A stretch of DNA of 64,000 bases from Turbatrix aceti (Eukaryota > Nematoda > Chromadorea > Rhabditida > Panagrolaimidae). The stretch lies in contig OZ017770.1 of NCBI GenBank assembly GCA_963969345.1, forward strand, positions 8,317,246 to 8,381,245, written 5' to 3'. Under the pieces are notes generated by a model, which was not told where the DNA came from, did not search any database, and was given only the letters and a program-made list of their open reading frames with translations. Every line of letters begins with the position of its first letter. The first letter of the stretch is position 1. The position numbers and the translations under genes are program-made. Below, piece by piece: positions 25,701 to 33,012 of the stretch.

Positions 25701-28245
25701 TTTTCTCCATCATTTTTGCCATTGTCGCCGTTTCGTTTTCCTTTTCTGTCGCCGTTCCATTTTCCTTTTCTGTCGCCGTTTCATTTTCCTTTTCTGTCGC
25801 CGTTCCATTTTCCTTTTCTGTCGCCGTTTCATTTTCCTTTTCTGTCGCCGTTTCATTTTCCTTTTCTGTCGCCGTTTCATTTTCCTTTTCCATTTGTACT
25901 GCTTCTCTCTTTCCTGGTTTCAGCATCGCGATTTTCAATTCTTCCATTTCTTTCACTTTCTTGATCAGCGTTTCCTTGATTTCCTGAAATTGTTTAAACA
26001 TGTTTAAAATCTCACCTTCCATTTCTGCGCGTTCCTTTTCCGCGGTCATCATTTGTTGTTCCAGCATTTTCTTCAGTTCCTTGTAGTCAGTTCCGACAGT
26101 TTCCATCAGCTTTCTCTCGTAGTAGTTTTCGGCGTTTTCCATCAGTGTCTTCTTCAGTTTGTCGTTGTCGTTTGCAGCATTTTCCATCAGCGTCTTGAGT
26201 TCCTTGGCCATCATTTCCATTGTATTTTCCAGTTTCGTCAGTCGTAAATCGGCTTCTTTCACAGCATTGTCAGCGGCGTTTATTGATTTCAGGGTGCTTC
26301 CTGCGAATAGTTGTAGTTGTTTGATGATTTGATCCAAGGTGGATCCTTTTTCGAATAACGTAGACATGTCGTTTAGTTGTTGTCGTGTAATAACCATCCG
26401 CTAGCTAGGCGGTAATTCGTGTTTCCGGAAACAAAAAGTAAGTATCAACTTACAGAGTTAGGGCGTGGCACCAATTTGATGTGTCCCCGTATGGTTCCCT
26501 CTGTAAGGATACTAATACAACGCGATATTTATCTCGACAACAGAATATGAGATAACCAAAATATAGATAACGTAATAAAGAACAAAGTATTAAACGCAAA
26601 CAATAAATGAACAACAAAGATGAATGAATAATAAGATAATAAGAATCTAGGAATAATAACTGAATACCTGAATAATTGTGTGGGAGTGTGGGTTCCTTTT
26701 ATAGGGACCCAAAAAGGGGGCGGGGTTAGGTGCTAGGTCAAGTGCCGTGGCACGGATGGCACAGGTCATGCCGTGCACCTGTTGCACCTGTTAACCTAGC
26801 AGCTGTTAAGGGGTTAAAACAATATTGGGTAATGTTGGGTAAGAAGGGCAATGTTGGGACATTGCAGTTTTATTTTGGCCAAACTTATAGACCAATAAAT
26901 TGTCCTAACAGCTTAAAAGATGCGTCAGAAAAGACCGTACAAAAATGTTGTATGGTTGCCAAAAGATACAATTGGAAACTTTGCCAATTGAATTGAGCTA
27001 CCTAAAAATATTTTATAGTAACATAAAAAATGTACAAATATGATTATTTTTAATTCAGGGCTATCACTAAAAAAATAGATAACTAATTTTTTACAGCTAA
27101 TGGCCGCCGCAGGAACATCGACAATAATAGGTGCATTAATTCGCGAATGGGCCCCGATAAACGAACTAGGTTTATTTTGTGGAATTGGCTATGCGGCAGG
27201 GGATATTGGATTAATTCTTACACCTGAATACGAAGGCATTGCGTGCGAACTTATAGGATGGAAATATTTGCATTCTGCCCTGACTTTTGTCATAATTTTG
27301 GTTGCAATCGCTTTTTTTGCGTTGTTTACTGATTTCCCACGTCAAAATACGCATGTTTCTCCTAAAGAACTTGAATATATTCTCAAAGACAAGATTGAAG
27401 AACGCGAAGTCGAAGCAATACCCTATAAGGGCATTTTTTGTGATATCCCGATGCTTCTGACGATGATTGTCGCCACACCGGTCGTGATCTCAGACTATAC
27501 GTACTATAGCCTGCTACCAGAATATATTAACCAGGTGTATCATTTGTCGGTGATTGAAAACAGCAGAGTGCTAACTATCACACCCGTCTTGTCAACTTGT
27601 ATAAAATGCTTACTCCCGTTCCCGGATATGCTGCTGAAGGTTTCCGATCAGGCAAAGTTCTACCTTTACGGGGGACTGTCGTTTGTCTTTTTCAACCTAG
27701 GATTGGTAATGATGGTTTTCATAACAGACAGCACGCTGTGGATTCTTATTCTTTCGCAAGTGTTTTATGGTATTGGCGCCGGATTTGTAAACCAGTCCTT
27801 TCGAAAAGCAGTTCAAATTGTTTGTTTTTTTTACTTGTACTTAATTTGCGTTATTTGGACTTTCATGTTACAGATGGCAGCTCAGCACATTCACGCCGTC
27901 ATATCATATGTAAAATAGTTTTACACTTTTGTAATATAAATTTAAAAATATTTTTAGTCAAGCTTTGCAAATACCCTGATTGGGGGTTCCACGACATTAA
28001 TATTCAGCAAATGCTTTGATGCTTCGCCAAGCTTAGAGAAATATCGATGGACCTTTGGAATAGCTACTGTTGTCAATTTTTTTGGATTGGTAGCACAGCT
28101 CGCTACTTTTGAGACCAAACCAAGACCTTTTACTCTGCAGAAATTGGACAAAAAACCTGTGCCTCACAAAAAAAATACTGAGAGTACCACTGCTTCAACA
28201 CCGAATGACACTAACGACATTCCGTACATCGACAACGCAGAATGA
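16706..28245 (+). CDS. SLC17-like MFS anion transporter, copy C, with a 10-kb first intron
   Basis: Exons 16706-17053, 27097-27819, 27874-27909 and 27958-28245 again encode 464 aa. Exons 2-4 are nearly identical to copy A. Intron 1 is 17054-27096 because an antisense LTR retrotransposon (17305-26866) landed in it; without the element and its duplicated 5 bp the intron would be about 476 bp. Splice sites at both intron ends are intact and the reading frame is undamaged, so the gene could still work if the long intron is spliced. The element's LTR could instead drive antisense or truncated transcripts. Substrate unknown, as for the paralogues. Confidence 0.8.
17305..17694 (-). repeat. 3' LTR (left copy)
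   Basis: 390 bp, TG...CA on the element's strand, preceded on that strand by a polypurine tract. Compared with the right copy it differs near 17319, 17335 and 17343. Confidence 0.95.
17695..17708 (-). promoter_or_regulatory. Polypurine tract of the LTR element
   Basis: On the minus strand GAAAAAGGGAGGAC directly abuts the 3' LTR, the expected position for the plus-strand DNA primer. Confidence 0.75.
17737..18798 (-). CDS. Accessory ORF downstream of integrase in the LTR element, unknown function
   Basis: Counting from the ATG at 18798 it is 353 aa, in the same frame as the integrase ORF and without a stop between them. The start is acidic, followed by a Pro/Ser-rich linker (~residues 20-40). 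A mixed globular region follows with a Cys/His-containing stretch (L-C-P-N-H-R-F-L-C, ~175) and Gly-rich strands. I recognise no family. Base composition is clearly GC-richer than gag-pol. Nine bases before the ATG lies a pyrimidine-rich run ending CTTTCAG, a good splice acceptor, so it may be made from a spliced mRNA. The region occupies the position where env or accessory genes sit in retroviruses, but nothing shows it is a glycoprotein: no signal peptide or membrane segment is seen. Confidence 0.65.
   Translation of the reverse strand: MSDTLSEFEYMENGVDETSTAPPSPLPSPPPQDAHSECPPRLRAQLRVSRLRAHVQPLVLPDDAERGCRPLCVVPPATEQRTRCEVAAIFADLVSYEAREALVTEALQKEGNPFRTLCAIATELKDMTSVRPMVSLEDVSRILRAKGLPSDLGGFTHTKIERFDLVTVTRLLCPNHRFLCRKTDGNLRGFYRYGCGPINNYVLVDFGYPESRRVLSDHEEVENVPVTGPVDAVPLNDFYFPVGDVSSGQLKRTARSAIRLPTQELSLVLAFTKLVRHVLGTKDKVSFARFKSTMFGLGLPQEPSEFSSLGLQGALRLFAPDIRLLSLAYDVQPDDTHPRNILSIVSPQHYHDA
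18799..19865 (-). CDS. Integrase part of the Pol polyprotein
   Basis: Begins inside the zinc-binding H-H-C-C domain (H-R-S-H and C-T-T-C-S-T-C). The catalytic core keeps D (V-H-I-D-F-A-G), D (V-S-D-N-G-R) and E (S-N-G-L-A-E-K) with normal spacing. A basic C-terminal module with the S-I-G-D-L-V-W start follows, ending in an acidic tail that merges with the accessory ORF. It is in the same frame as the upstream RT/RNase H part, but separated from it by the MITE at 19866-20232. Confidence 0.9.
19866..20232. mobile_element. hAT-type MITE inside the retrotransposon
   Basis: 367 bp with terminal inverted repeats CAGGGTGGCGAA, flanked by a perfect 8-bp duplication ACGGTGCA (19858-19865 and 20233-20240). 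Subterminal DNA is rich in CCCATGGGA words on both sides. No coding capacity. TIR start CAGGG and an 8-bp duplication are diagnostic of hAT. Insert plus duplication is 375 bp, so the flanking Pol frame is unchanged, but the MITE supplies a stop codon at 20020. Confidence 0.93.
20020..26397 (-). CDS. Gag - Env-like - protease - RT - RNase H polyprotein (2,125 codons, end supplied by MITE)
   Basis: One uninterrupted frame. Residues ~40-170 are coiled coil; ~175-230 are tandem T-E-K-E-N-E/G-T-A octads. A capsid-like region leads to two zinc knuckles (C-F-K-C...H...C and C-H-Y-C...H...C, ~550-590). About 690-1270 is a glycoprotein-like module: a hydrophobic leader, many Cys and N-x-S/T sites, a furin-type site (R-I-K-R, ~970) followed by a small-residue segment, and a strong C-terminal membrane span (~1232-1268). 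The protease has L-L-D-T-G-A (~1349), RT has Y-M-D-D (~1672), and RNase H has H-T-D-A-S (~1819). The last ~70 residues are MITE translation. Domain calls for Gag and Pol are firm; 'Env-like' is inference from architecture. Confidence 0.9.
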   Translation of the reverse strand: MVITRQQLNDMSTLFEKGSTLDQIIKQLQLFAGSTLKSINAADNAVKEADLRLTKLENTMEMMAKELKTLMENAANDNDKLKKTLMENAENYYERKLMETVGTDYKELKKMLEQQMMTAEKERAEMEGEILNMFKQFQEIKETLIKKVKEMEELKIAMLKPGKREAVQMEKENETATEKENETATEKENETATEKENGTATEKENETATEKENGTATEKENETATMAKMMEKMTATMEAMKAEMEEIATTKKPATENKKTTILRRDNFFDPKETQSTTAVTQLIEQLNEMKIQREIEAMKKELEEQKKNRNNAPTRIIFGTKNVTHGNLELTYETHDSNTNGILKTAQLNMLSINIPADEVPQFTGDPAQVFTQWLRQLELQMTKYPFELNERRRLAHLVSKLKGTALLAYDSFPPNVRNSYYEATEALNRRFPNDQAKKNATESFASCYQNKGEKVHNYYERLATLIYTMMEGEPTEIIENVLLRETINRMKPSLREYVSSKDPETVEKALTLAQRQERIEEKRTQSISSVNETTNQIAKALTISSKNLQKCFKCQKPGHFANECRTLICHYCNKPGHMENNCWSKNNKNQNQRSRTQHYNRQPSPYPRYTRNNHSSYKNFNRNRSLSPRNNHRNGRDNRRNHSRTPEHKTTVRFANTNPIYAATNTLLPININNSTTQIKKPDLSTKFLMALSIMAIFVTPSTALIQADDVLFCTANAPTSYWTLPNKPPCHTPEFHTLDAVVETAWDVHRPNTIEYQTTAHHCQCRRTTQTHQRSFFGTDIYSEPIIEPVSTTVAECKRMATVQLSDHGILQNQTDFFGTNNTLNFPDYWFPRYLFADTESVINCYHSTTNIYTRHGTEEVTKAIPSSIPCYYRHGSCQLEDHGVLIWTPDQTHQCKYIQMRKMEGSFGGNVFIAENKQFALSFHPNNEQIRTNDCNTTFLLSDQGYAVPLRTWNSTISKRDNKITQKPRIKRQSGIVLTEQFAAQLTALQRNTDNTAKQFFTASVRHVCSALEAIADATVALAAANPTLLARELLNQTSIKAKLITATTLEVKACTEIPFETITFLPQKQCYDRLPVEFVYHHHKLQAFLDPISRILEPTAKETPCSESPYIFIDRHNGQLQRYDQTTGHIEFVHKLIEIGRFRTIDFPEINIGDKHQIYTNLVLTNLSEVFSFQRFEKDLSNHLNVQEMIETYQYSLDNGLLLQTTQPYKTVKEKKAMHFAESLVANGLFGFLTGGIFAPSQIWIFACCTYVTAAVIAKIIMPAMVQEIIRYTNLPFLTNRVINNVQQWNKQRNERRQERERQRQEAESLPLQNLVPTRTFTNQTCATTKAHLNGYVNGIPARMLLDTGAVFSIIHKSFIDQHQLKTRQAEEEIKLVGINNTPIPCRHVAPIVITLQERNIHCEPIVLEEDHFANCYDILLGEDILEPNGFIIDYTSKTCHIGKTVEKMTDAYASMQIQEAEEDIINLPKTDLSATYTEELAELINKYSNLFSRNDKDLGRCKIAAPKMIVTSDKPTTTQPYRIPETVKPAVDTFIKEMLETGLLIESTTPWVSGIVVVPKKNGKLRPCVDFRRLNNVTEMDPYPLPRIETLLNKTSGCYWYSTLDMKSGFLQIPLDEDTSRYCGIITETGIFQFTTMPFGLKNAPAIFCRVMSTVLQGLEEFALAYMDDIIIFTRSPDPKEHLEALSMVFQRLKDYGLKIHAEKCSLANRSVTYVGHRIDMDGISPSDAHLASIRNYPPPTTVTEIKRFLGLANFFRKFIPHFAAIARPLTELTRKNVPFQWEEAQQIAFKTLVEELTQPPILTSPDYTQKFIIHTDASLTGLAGAILQKNDNESTHAIAYFSRQLTPAEKNYSTTELELLALIATLDHFRHILYGTKIIWNTDHNPLTHLNDTPSKSTRLNRWLLQLQDFDITSCYLKGPDNVLADALSRAISPTRINTSYFGMEPEDEEEEQEEEEDNKSTDAVTSNNQVLNNNDQNTNSINQLNDENIKSALAALSEGWKGSSKPELQKYFIVRASLSEVNGLLYKDDRLVIPEADRSRVLAMLHRQGGEEGIPMGVPWEISRELSRDSHLSWENSPRNFENARSRLKYHRYFTQERAFFFQIREMILFSLLNLIH
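26461..26473 (-). promoter_or_regulatory. Primer-binding site of the LTR element
   Basis: TGGTGCCACGCCC on the minus strand lies three bases inside the 5' LTR. The TGG start pairs with a tRNA 3' CCA end. The tRNA species is not determined. Confidence 0.75.
26477..26866 (-). repeat. 5' LTR (right copy)
   Basis: 390 bp, nearly identical to 17305-17694. It should carry the element's promoter; a TATA-like run lies in the middle, but no single box stands out. Confidence 0.95.
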
Positions 28246-28834
28246 CAATTGATTTTTTTTGTTTTGTATTGCAATAAATGTAAACGCTGAAATAAATTTT
28301 TTTTGCATATAGTATTTGTTTGAAAACATTAAAATCATCGCTAATTGTTGTTTCAATCATGAATTTAAAAATCATAAAGTCACAAACTTGTGCTGTAAAA
28401 TTGTTATATAAAACTCAAAATCATAAAAAAATTATTCAAAGTTGTGAAACAAAAAGTATGTAGTGTCACTAAACCAAAAATGTAGTCTGTTTGAGAAATG
28501 CAATACAACAATTTGTTTCTACGTAGGAAATACAAAAACAAAGTACGATTATGTATCATGCATTATAATCATTATAAAATCAGAAATACGGTTAAATGTA
28601 TTTTACTAATCGTGGTTTTGTTATAATAACAATAAAGCTATTTACAAACCGTGTGATACTTCGAACATTCTGGTCTAATGATAACTAACCACTGAGTAGT
28701 ACTGAAATAAATAAATAAATAAACTTCGAACATTACTGTAGCACAAATCTTCAATTGACATTATTATAATGATCTGCTTGCATTTGGAATAACTTTGCTA
28801 TCCGCATGCACAAAACAGACAGCTTTTTTAGCTT
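28246..28834. other. AT-rich spacer after transporter copy C
   Basis: Starts with the duplicated 3' flank of the transporter genes. It then becomes single-copy and AT-rich with an (AAAT)n run at about 28706. No gene seen. Confidence 0.5.
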
Positions 28835-29016
28835 CCATTGTAACAAATTGGTCTGGACTTTGTGGTCAAGACCAATTTGACTAAACAGAAGTCATTAAAT
28901 ATTATTTAAGATGCTCTGTTCACTGTGCAGATCTGCAATGCATCAACGTACTATGCGTGGTTTTGAGAAGAGGCTTATACATTCATCATTTTCTATCAAC
29001 GAAAGTACTCGTTAAA
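28835..29016 (+). promoter_or_regulatory. Upstream block of the GT14 gene, duplicated at 31097-31275
   Basis: Aligns with DNA ahead of the aspartic protease relic through shared words such as TGTGCAGATC, GCATCAACGTA and GGTTTTGAGAAG. It carries the inverted repeat AAATTGGTCT (28845-28854) / AGACCAATTT (28869-28878). Likely promoter-proximal DNA. Confidence 0.5.
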
Positions 29017-29090
29017 CAGTGTTCAGTTAACCTTTAATTTTTTTAGGTGATTGTGATTGTGTTTGCGTTCTGGTCCAGTGTCCTCAGAAC

Positions 29091-30701
29091 ATGGCTTCTA
29101 TTATATTGATCAGACGCAAGTTGAATTATTTGTTATTTGCTATGAGTTTACTCCTTGTCACGATCTTTATTTGGGACAAACGTATTCGTCACGAAGAGCA
29201 GTACTTGCCATGCTACGCAATCGCCATTGACTACAATGAAATGCTCGCTTGCATTCCTGGCTTTGCTGATATAGATTGTCCTGGCTTATTCAATGACAGT
29301 GAAGATGCCTACCTCGGAGCAAAAAAGTTTACCTACAAAACCAATAAAAACATCTGGGAGTTCATTGAGAGCTTTGACAACCAGTAAATTGTCTTACTGT
29401 ATTTTTAAGAAAAAAAATTTTTTTTAGGTGCCAGGCGTTAAAAAGCATCTACTACTTCCCGTCGAAGCCGTTTAGCGCCGAAGAAGCTGCGTTCCCGCTG
29501 GCGTACGGCGGAGTGGTTTACAAAGACATCGACCAAGTCGCTTTCCTTCTCTCAGCGCTCTACCAGCCTCAGCACTTGTTCGTGTTTGCCATCGACGACG
29601 ACGCAGATGCCGACTTCAAGCGTCATATGAATGTCTTTGGCGACTGCTTCCACAATGTTTTTGTCACGGTAAGTGCCGCGTTGTAGTACTACTTGGAAGG
29701 GTTCTTCACGTTTTTTTTAGATTCAACCCTCGATTATATGGTGCGATTACGGTGTCACACGGGCAGTCATGAACACGTTCCGACTACTGGCCGATCTCAA
29801 ACACGACTGGAAGTACTTTCAAGTGAGTTTTAACAGTGACTCCTTGGAAATAATTCTATTTTTTTATCAGTACATAAGTGGCTTCGATCTTCCGCTCAAG
29901 ACTAACCTCGAAACTGTCCGCATTCTGAAAAAACTCCAAGGCACCCCCAACTTGCAGTTTGAAAGGCTACAGCGCAGGTTCATCAAAAAAACGGCAAGTG
30001 CTACCCGGATGAATAAACATTCACGGTAGATTCACCTGTTTCAGGAGCGTGATCCTCCATCAAGGTTGTTCAAGACAAGTCTGTCTGTTTTGATTCCTCG
30101 TGCCTCTGCGGATGCCATGATTCACAGTGAAAAAGTACTCGATCTAATGGATTACCTCAAAACAGTCCTGTGTTCGGACGAGAACATTTGGGCAACTGTT
30201 TTGGGCAACCCGGACGTTTACGGCATTCCCGGGAGTTTTAATGGATATGGAATGCTCGCGGCTTTTGAAAATGCTTTTAGAGAACTATCACCCGACTTCA
30301 ACCGATCCACACTGGACACTCTCGTTTCCAACAGGGAACCCGGCGAGGGAGGCTTTATCCCGCCCCCTTACTACATCTCTCGGTACCAGGTATGGGATCC
30401 TGTGGCAACCGCTTACCCGGGAAAGTTCGACCCAACCGTCGCCTGCAAAGGCATTTACAAAAACTACTCGTGCGTTTTCGGCATTGGGGACTTGCCCCAC
30501 CTTATACAGCGGCCGGAGCTGGTAGCGCATAAGATATACCTCTGGTATGAACCAGCGGCGTACTTTTGCCTCTGGAAGTGGCGCAACGACAGGGCCGCGG
30601 ATTGGCAGCAGCAACAGGCTTTCACGGGCGAAGCGTACGGGTCCCTCGCCATGGCGCAGCTTCAGAGGGGCAAGCCACTCGAGAATATCACTTTCTGGTA
30701 A
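29091..30701 (+). CDS. GT14 glycosyltransferase (core-2/I-branching, GLY-1-like)
   Basis: Exons 29091-29383, 29428-29668, 29721-29822, 29871-29993 and 30045-30701 give 471 aa. A single membrane span at ~12-28 after a short basic cytosolic end makes it a type II Golgi protein. The catalytic domain has the family's hallmarks: Y-F-P-S-K-P-F-S-A-E-E-A, P-L-A-Y-G-G-V, W-K-Y-F-Q-Y-I-S-G-x-D-x-P-L-K-T-N (split by intron 3) and, late, S-V-L-I-P-R-A-S. Such enzymes transfer sugars in beta-1,6 linkage onto mucin-type or related glycans; donor and acceptor here are unknown. Intron 4 has a GC donor (gcaagt): the GT alternatives break the frame. The ATG is the first in frame and places the anchor correctly. 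Confidence 0.85.
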
Positions 30702-30878
30702 TGATCACATTGTGGATTCGTAAAAATACATATTTAGAATGTTTTATGGGTATAATAACAATGTTTGGCTAGATCGTGAGCGTAATTTTTGATCCATCTG
30801 TTTATTTTTGGAATGTTGCAAAAACAGTGTATATATTTATTTATCAGGCTTCAATTTTATATTTTATATTTTTGTTAT

Positions 30879-30912
30879 CGCTGGCCTACGGCGGAGTGGA
30901 TTACAAAAACAT
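30879..30912 (+). pseudogene. Short relic of GT14 exon 2
   Basis: About 34 bases match the part of the GT14 gene at ~29496-29530 encoding L-A-Y-G-G-V-x-Y-K, with a few changes. Flanking DNA does not match. It is a leftover of a duplicated gene copy. Confidence 0.7.
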
Positions 30913-31096
30913 GTTTGCACAAAAATTCTAAAGACAATTAAAACACATTTGCTTGAACGTTGAATTTTTTCCCGGCCTAATCGTACAGTGCCTGAAAAAG
31001 TTTGAGACCAGCTTAAAATTAACGATTTGAGTTTTTGTTTATGCGGTGGTTGCATGATTCATGCATGGAACAGGTGAAAACTTTTTAATGTAGTTT

Positions 31097-31275
31097 TCAT
31101 TGTAACAAAATGGTCTTGAAATTCGGTTCTATTATCACAGAGACCTCATTAAATATTCTTTAATGTGCAGATCCGCATTGCATCAACGTATGCTTGGTTT
31201 TGAGAAGTGACTATCAAAGTTGTTGTTAGCAGAAAACGTTCATCATTTTTTATCATTGAAATAATTCGTTATACT
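31097..31275 (+). repeat. Second copy of the GT14 upstream block
   Basis: Diverged copy of 28835-29016, now placed ahead of the aspartic protease relic. With the exon 2 relic at 30879 it suggests a segmental duplication that was later rearranged. Confidence 0.6.
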
Positions 31276-31279
31276 ATTT

Positions 31280-31713
31280 TTGTTCGGCATTACTGCCGCA
31301 ACCTTCCTTAAGTTGGGTCTATTGAAGCACGCCGTCCAGAATCCGAGTACCCTATTCGCCTCTAACAAAAACTCATATCAAGTTAAAGTAACATTTGGTA
31401 CATCTCCTCAGGAGTTTAACCTCAAAATAGATTTGTCGACATCGTATTTTTTGATACCATCCTCAAAGAACATGAAAGCAATGGAAAAATTTTTTCTGGA
31501 GCAGTCGTCAACTTATCGTGATAAAAAAATCATTTGTCGATAAACCCGATAACATTACAGCATTTCTCGGTGTTGATACATTTTCTTTTGGGGGAATAAC
31601 AGGCGACAGAGTTGTGGTTGAAAACGTTACATTTGGCCAAGTAACTGAATATCCTAAGAATATTGAACATCAAACGTATGACGGAATATTTGGATTAGAT
31701 ACTACTATAAAGT
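31280..31713 (+). pseudogene. Pepsin-like aspartic protease relic (N-terminal lobe only)
   Basis: The frame from 31280 has the start of an A1 protease: Y-x-V-x-V-x-F-G-T-P/S-x-Q, a site where the catalytic D-T-G is D-L-S, then the S-S-T-Y block. The frame breaks at an A7 run near 31525. The next frame continues with F-L-G-V-D-T-F-S-F-G-G and Y-D-G-I-F-G-L-D, as expected, up to a possible GTAAGC donor at 31714. There is no ATG or signal peptide and no second lobe. Altered catalytic motif plus frameshift argue for a dead gene; a sequencing error in the A run would not repair the missing parts. Confidence 0.75.
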
Positions 31714-32074
31714 AAGCAAACCTGTTTTGGGTGTCTTTATAGATGATTTTTCCATAACTTATGAGCGCAATGAGCGCATATTGTACCATTTTCGACGTTT
31801 ACAAAAAACGTGTTGGTTTTGCAAAGGTTAAATAAGAAAATGTATTTCAAAAATGTAATGTAAAGGTAATAAATACAAGCATCATTATTTGTTTGCAGTG
31901 TGATCATATAATTAAAAACTGAAATACTTTGGTATCTTACTGAAAGTAATTTCGTTATCAAAAACAATGCAGTGAAATTTTGGAAAGATTCGAGGATCCA
32001 GAAGTTTGTCATATTGAGCTCCTTTGACTTGGGTTTGTATGTATTCAGAAGAGCTTTGCTACCCACATGTATAA
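31714..32074. other. AT-rich spacer
   Basis: Nothing recognisable is seen; no C-terminal protease lobe could be found here. Confidence 0.5.
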
Positions 32075-32293
32075 CAGTGCTGCCGGGTATCCGACGCGAA
32101 ACCCGACACGAACCCGGACCCGACCCGAAATACTCGAAATTTCGGATCGGGTACCCGAAATTTCGGATCCGAAATACCTGAAATTTCGGATCCGAAATAC
32201 CCGAAATTTTCAGGTCCGAGTCGGATTTTCGGGTCGGGCACCCGAATTTTCAGGTCCGAGTCGGGTTTTGAGATCGGGTACCCGACAGCACTG
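32075..32293. mobile_element. hAT-type MITE with internal CCGAAAT repeats
   Basis: 219 bp. Ends read CAGTGCTGCCGGGTA and TACCCGACAGCACTG, an inverted repeat with one mismatch. Flanking octamers ATGTATAA and ATGTACAA match at 7 of 8 positions, a hAT-size duplication. The interior is tandem ACCCGAAATTTC/GGATCCGAAATA units that are themselves self-complementary, so the element should fold on itself. Confidence 0.88.
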
Positions 32294-33012
32294 ATGTACA
32301 AAACAGCTTCGCCAACAGCTATATCCGTTTTGCAGAAGTTATTGAGAAATTAAATCGACTTGAAAAGTGCAAATAAAAAATTCATTTGAATATTTATTAC
32401 AAAAAAATGTTTTCCTAATTGTTGCCACGATCATGCAATTAGGGTTTGCAACCATCTGACTCTATGTTAATACTCTATGCACCTCAAAGAAACTTGATCA
32501 ACAATATACTTATTATATAAAAAAACATACCTTTGTGAAAATTTTTCAAAAAGAGTATCAAAACCCTCATTTTGATACACCGGCACACTTTGTGTAAGTA
32601 TACAGCAATAAATTTGAAATTGTACCGAAAATACAATTTATGCAAGATTTATACGAAGTAGAGAAAGAGGAAAACAAAAACCGAAAAGCGTGATGTCATT
32701 AATTCCTTGACTTTTGTTCCATTAACATTTTGACAAGCGATCGCAGAATAATCATGAAGAATTTAAGCTTATCATTGTGAGAAAGTTCGTTTCCCAAAAA
32801 AATAATGCTCTCATTGAAACGTGATAACAAGGGTAATCCTGAGAAAAAAAAGTTTTTATGCAAGTTGCATCAGATGTTTACACTGGCTGCCCGTAGTGGC
32901 GCCAATCCCCACGTTGATAATCAACGTGGAACCACTGTAACGGGGAGGGACTGACCACCATATTTATAGCCACTCATTTTATACGAACTGTCACTGTTCT
33001 ACATTTGTTTCA
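32294..33012. other. Spacer upstream of the first VWA-lectin gene
   Basis: AT-rich to about 32870. Near 32885-32945 it turns GC-richer and holds the 10-bp perfect palindrome CCACGTTGAT/ATCAACGTGG (32909-32929, one-base centre), about 85 bp before the ATG. This is a candidate transcription-factor site. TATTTATA follows at about 32961. Confidence 0.45.

Larger units (their letters stand above)
17305..26866 (-). mobile_element. Complete Ty3/gypsy-like LTR retrotransposon with an Env-like module
   Basis: 9,562 bp, flanked by a perfect GTTTT target duplication (17300-17304 and 26867-26871). LTRs are 390 bp, begin TG and end CA on the minus strand, and differ at three positions by eye, so insertion was recent. 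A primer-binding site and a polypurine tract lie at the expected places. Coding order on the minus strand is Gag (coiled coil, two CCHC knuckles), membrane-glycoprotein module, aspartic protease, RT, RNase H, integrase, then an accessory ORF. RT before integrase, the 5-bp duplication and the YMDD RT fit Ty3/gypsy. A hAT-type MITE interrupts it between RNase H and integrase, so this copy is probably not autonomous now. Confidence 0.93.

Noticed and set aside
25424..25987. Plus-strand ORF of Ser/Phe/Val repeats
   Set aside because: Antisense shadow of the Gag T-E-K-E-N-E-T-A repeat in the retroelement.
27820..27873. In-frame read-through of the second transporter intron in copies B and C as coding sequence
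   Set aside because: The 54-bp segment has normal splice ends, and copy A carries a stop in the same segment, so it is an intron.
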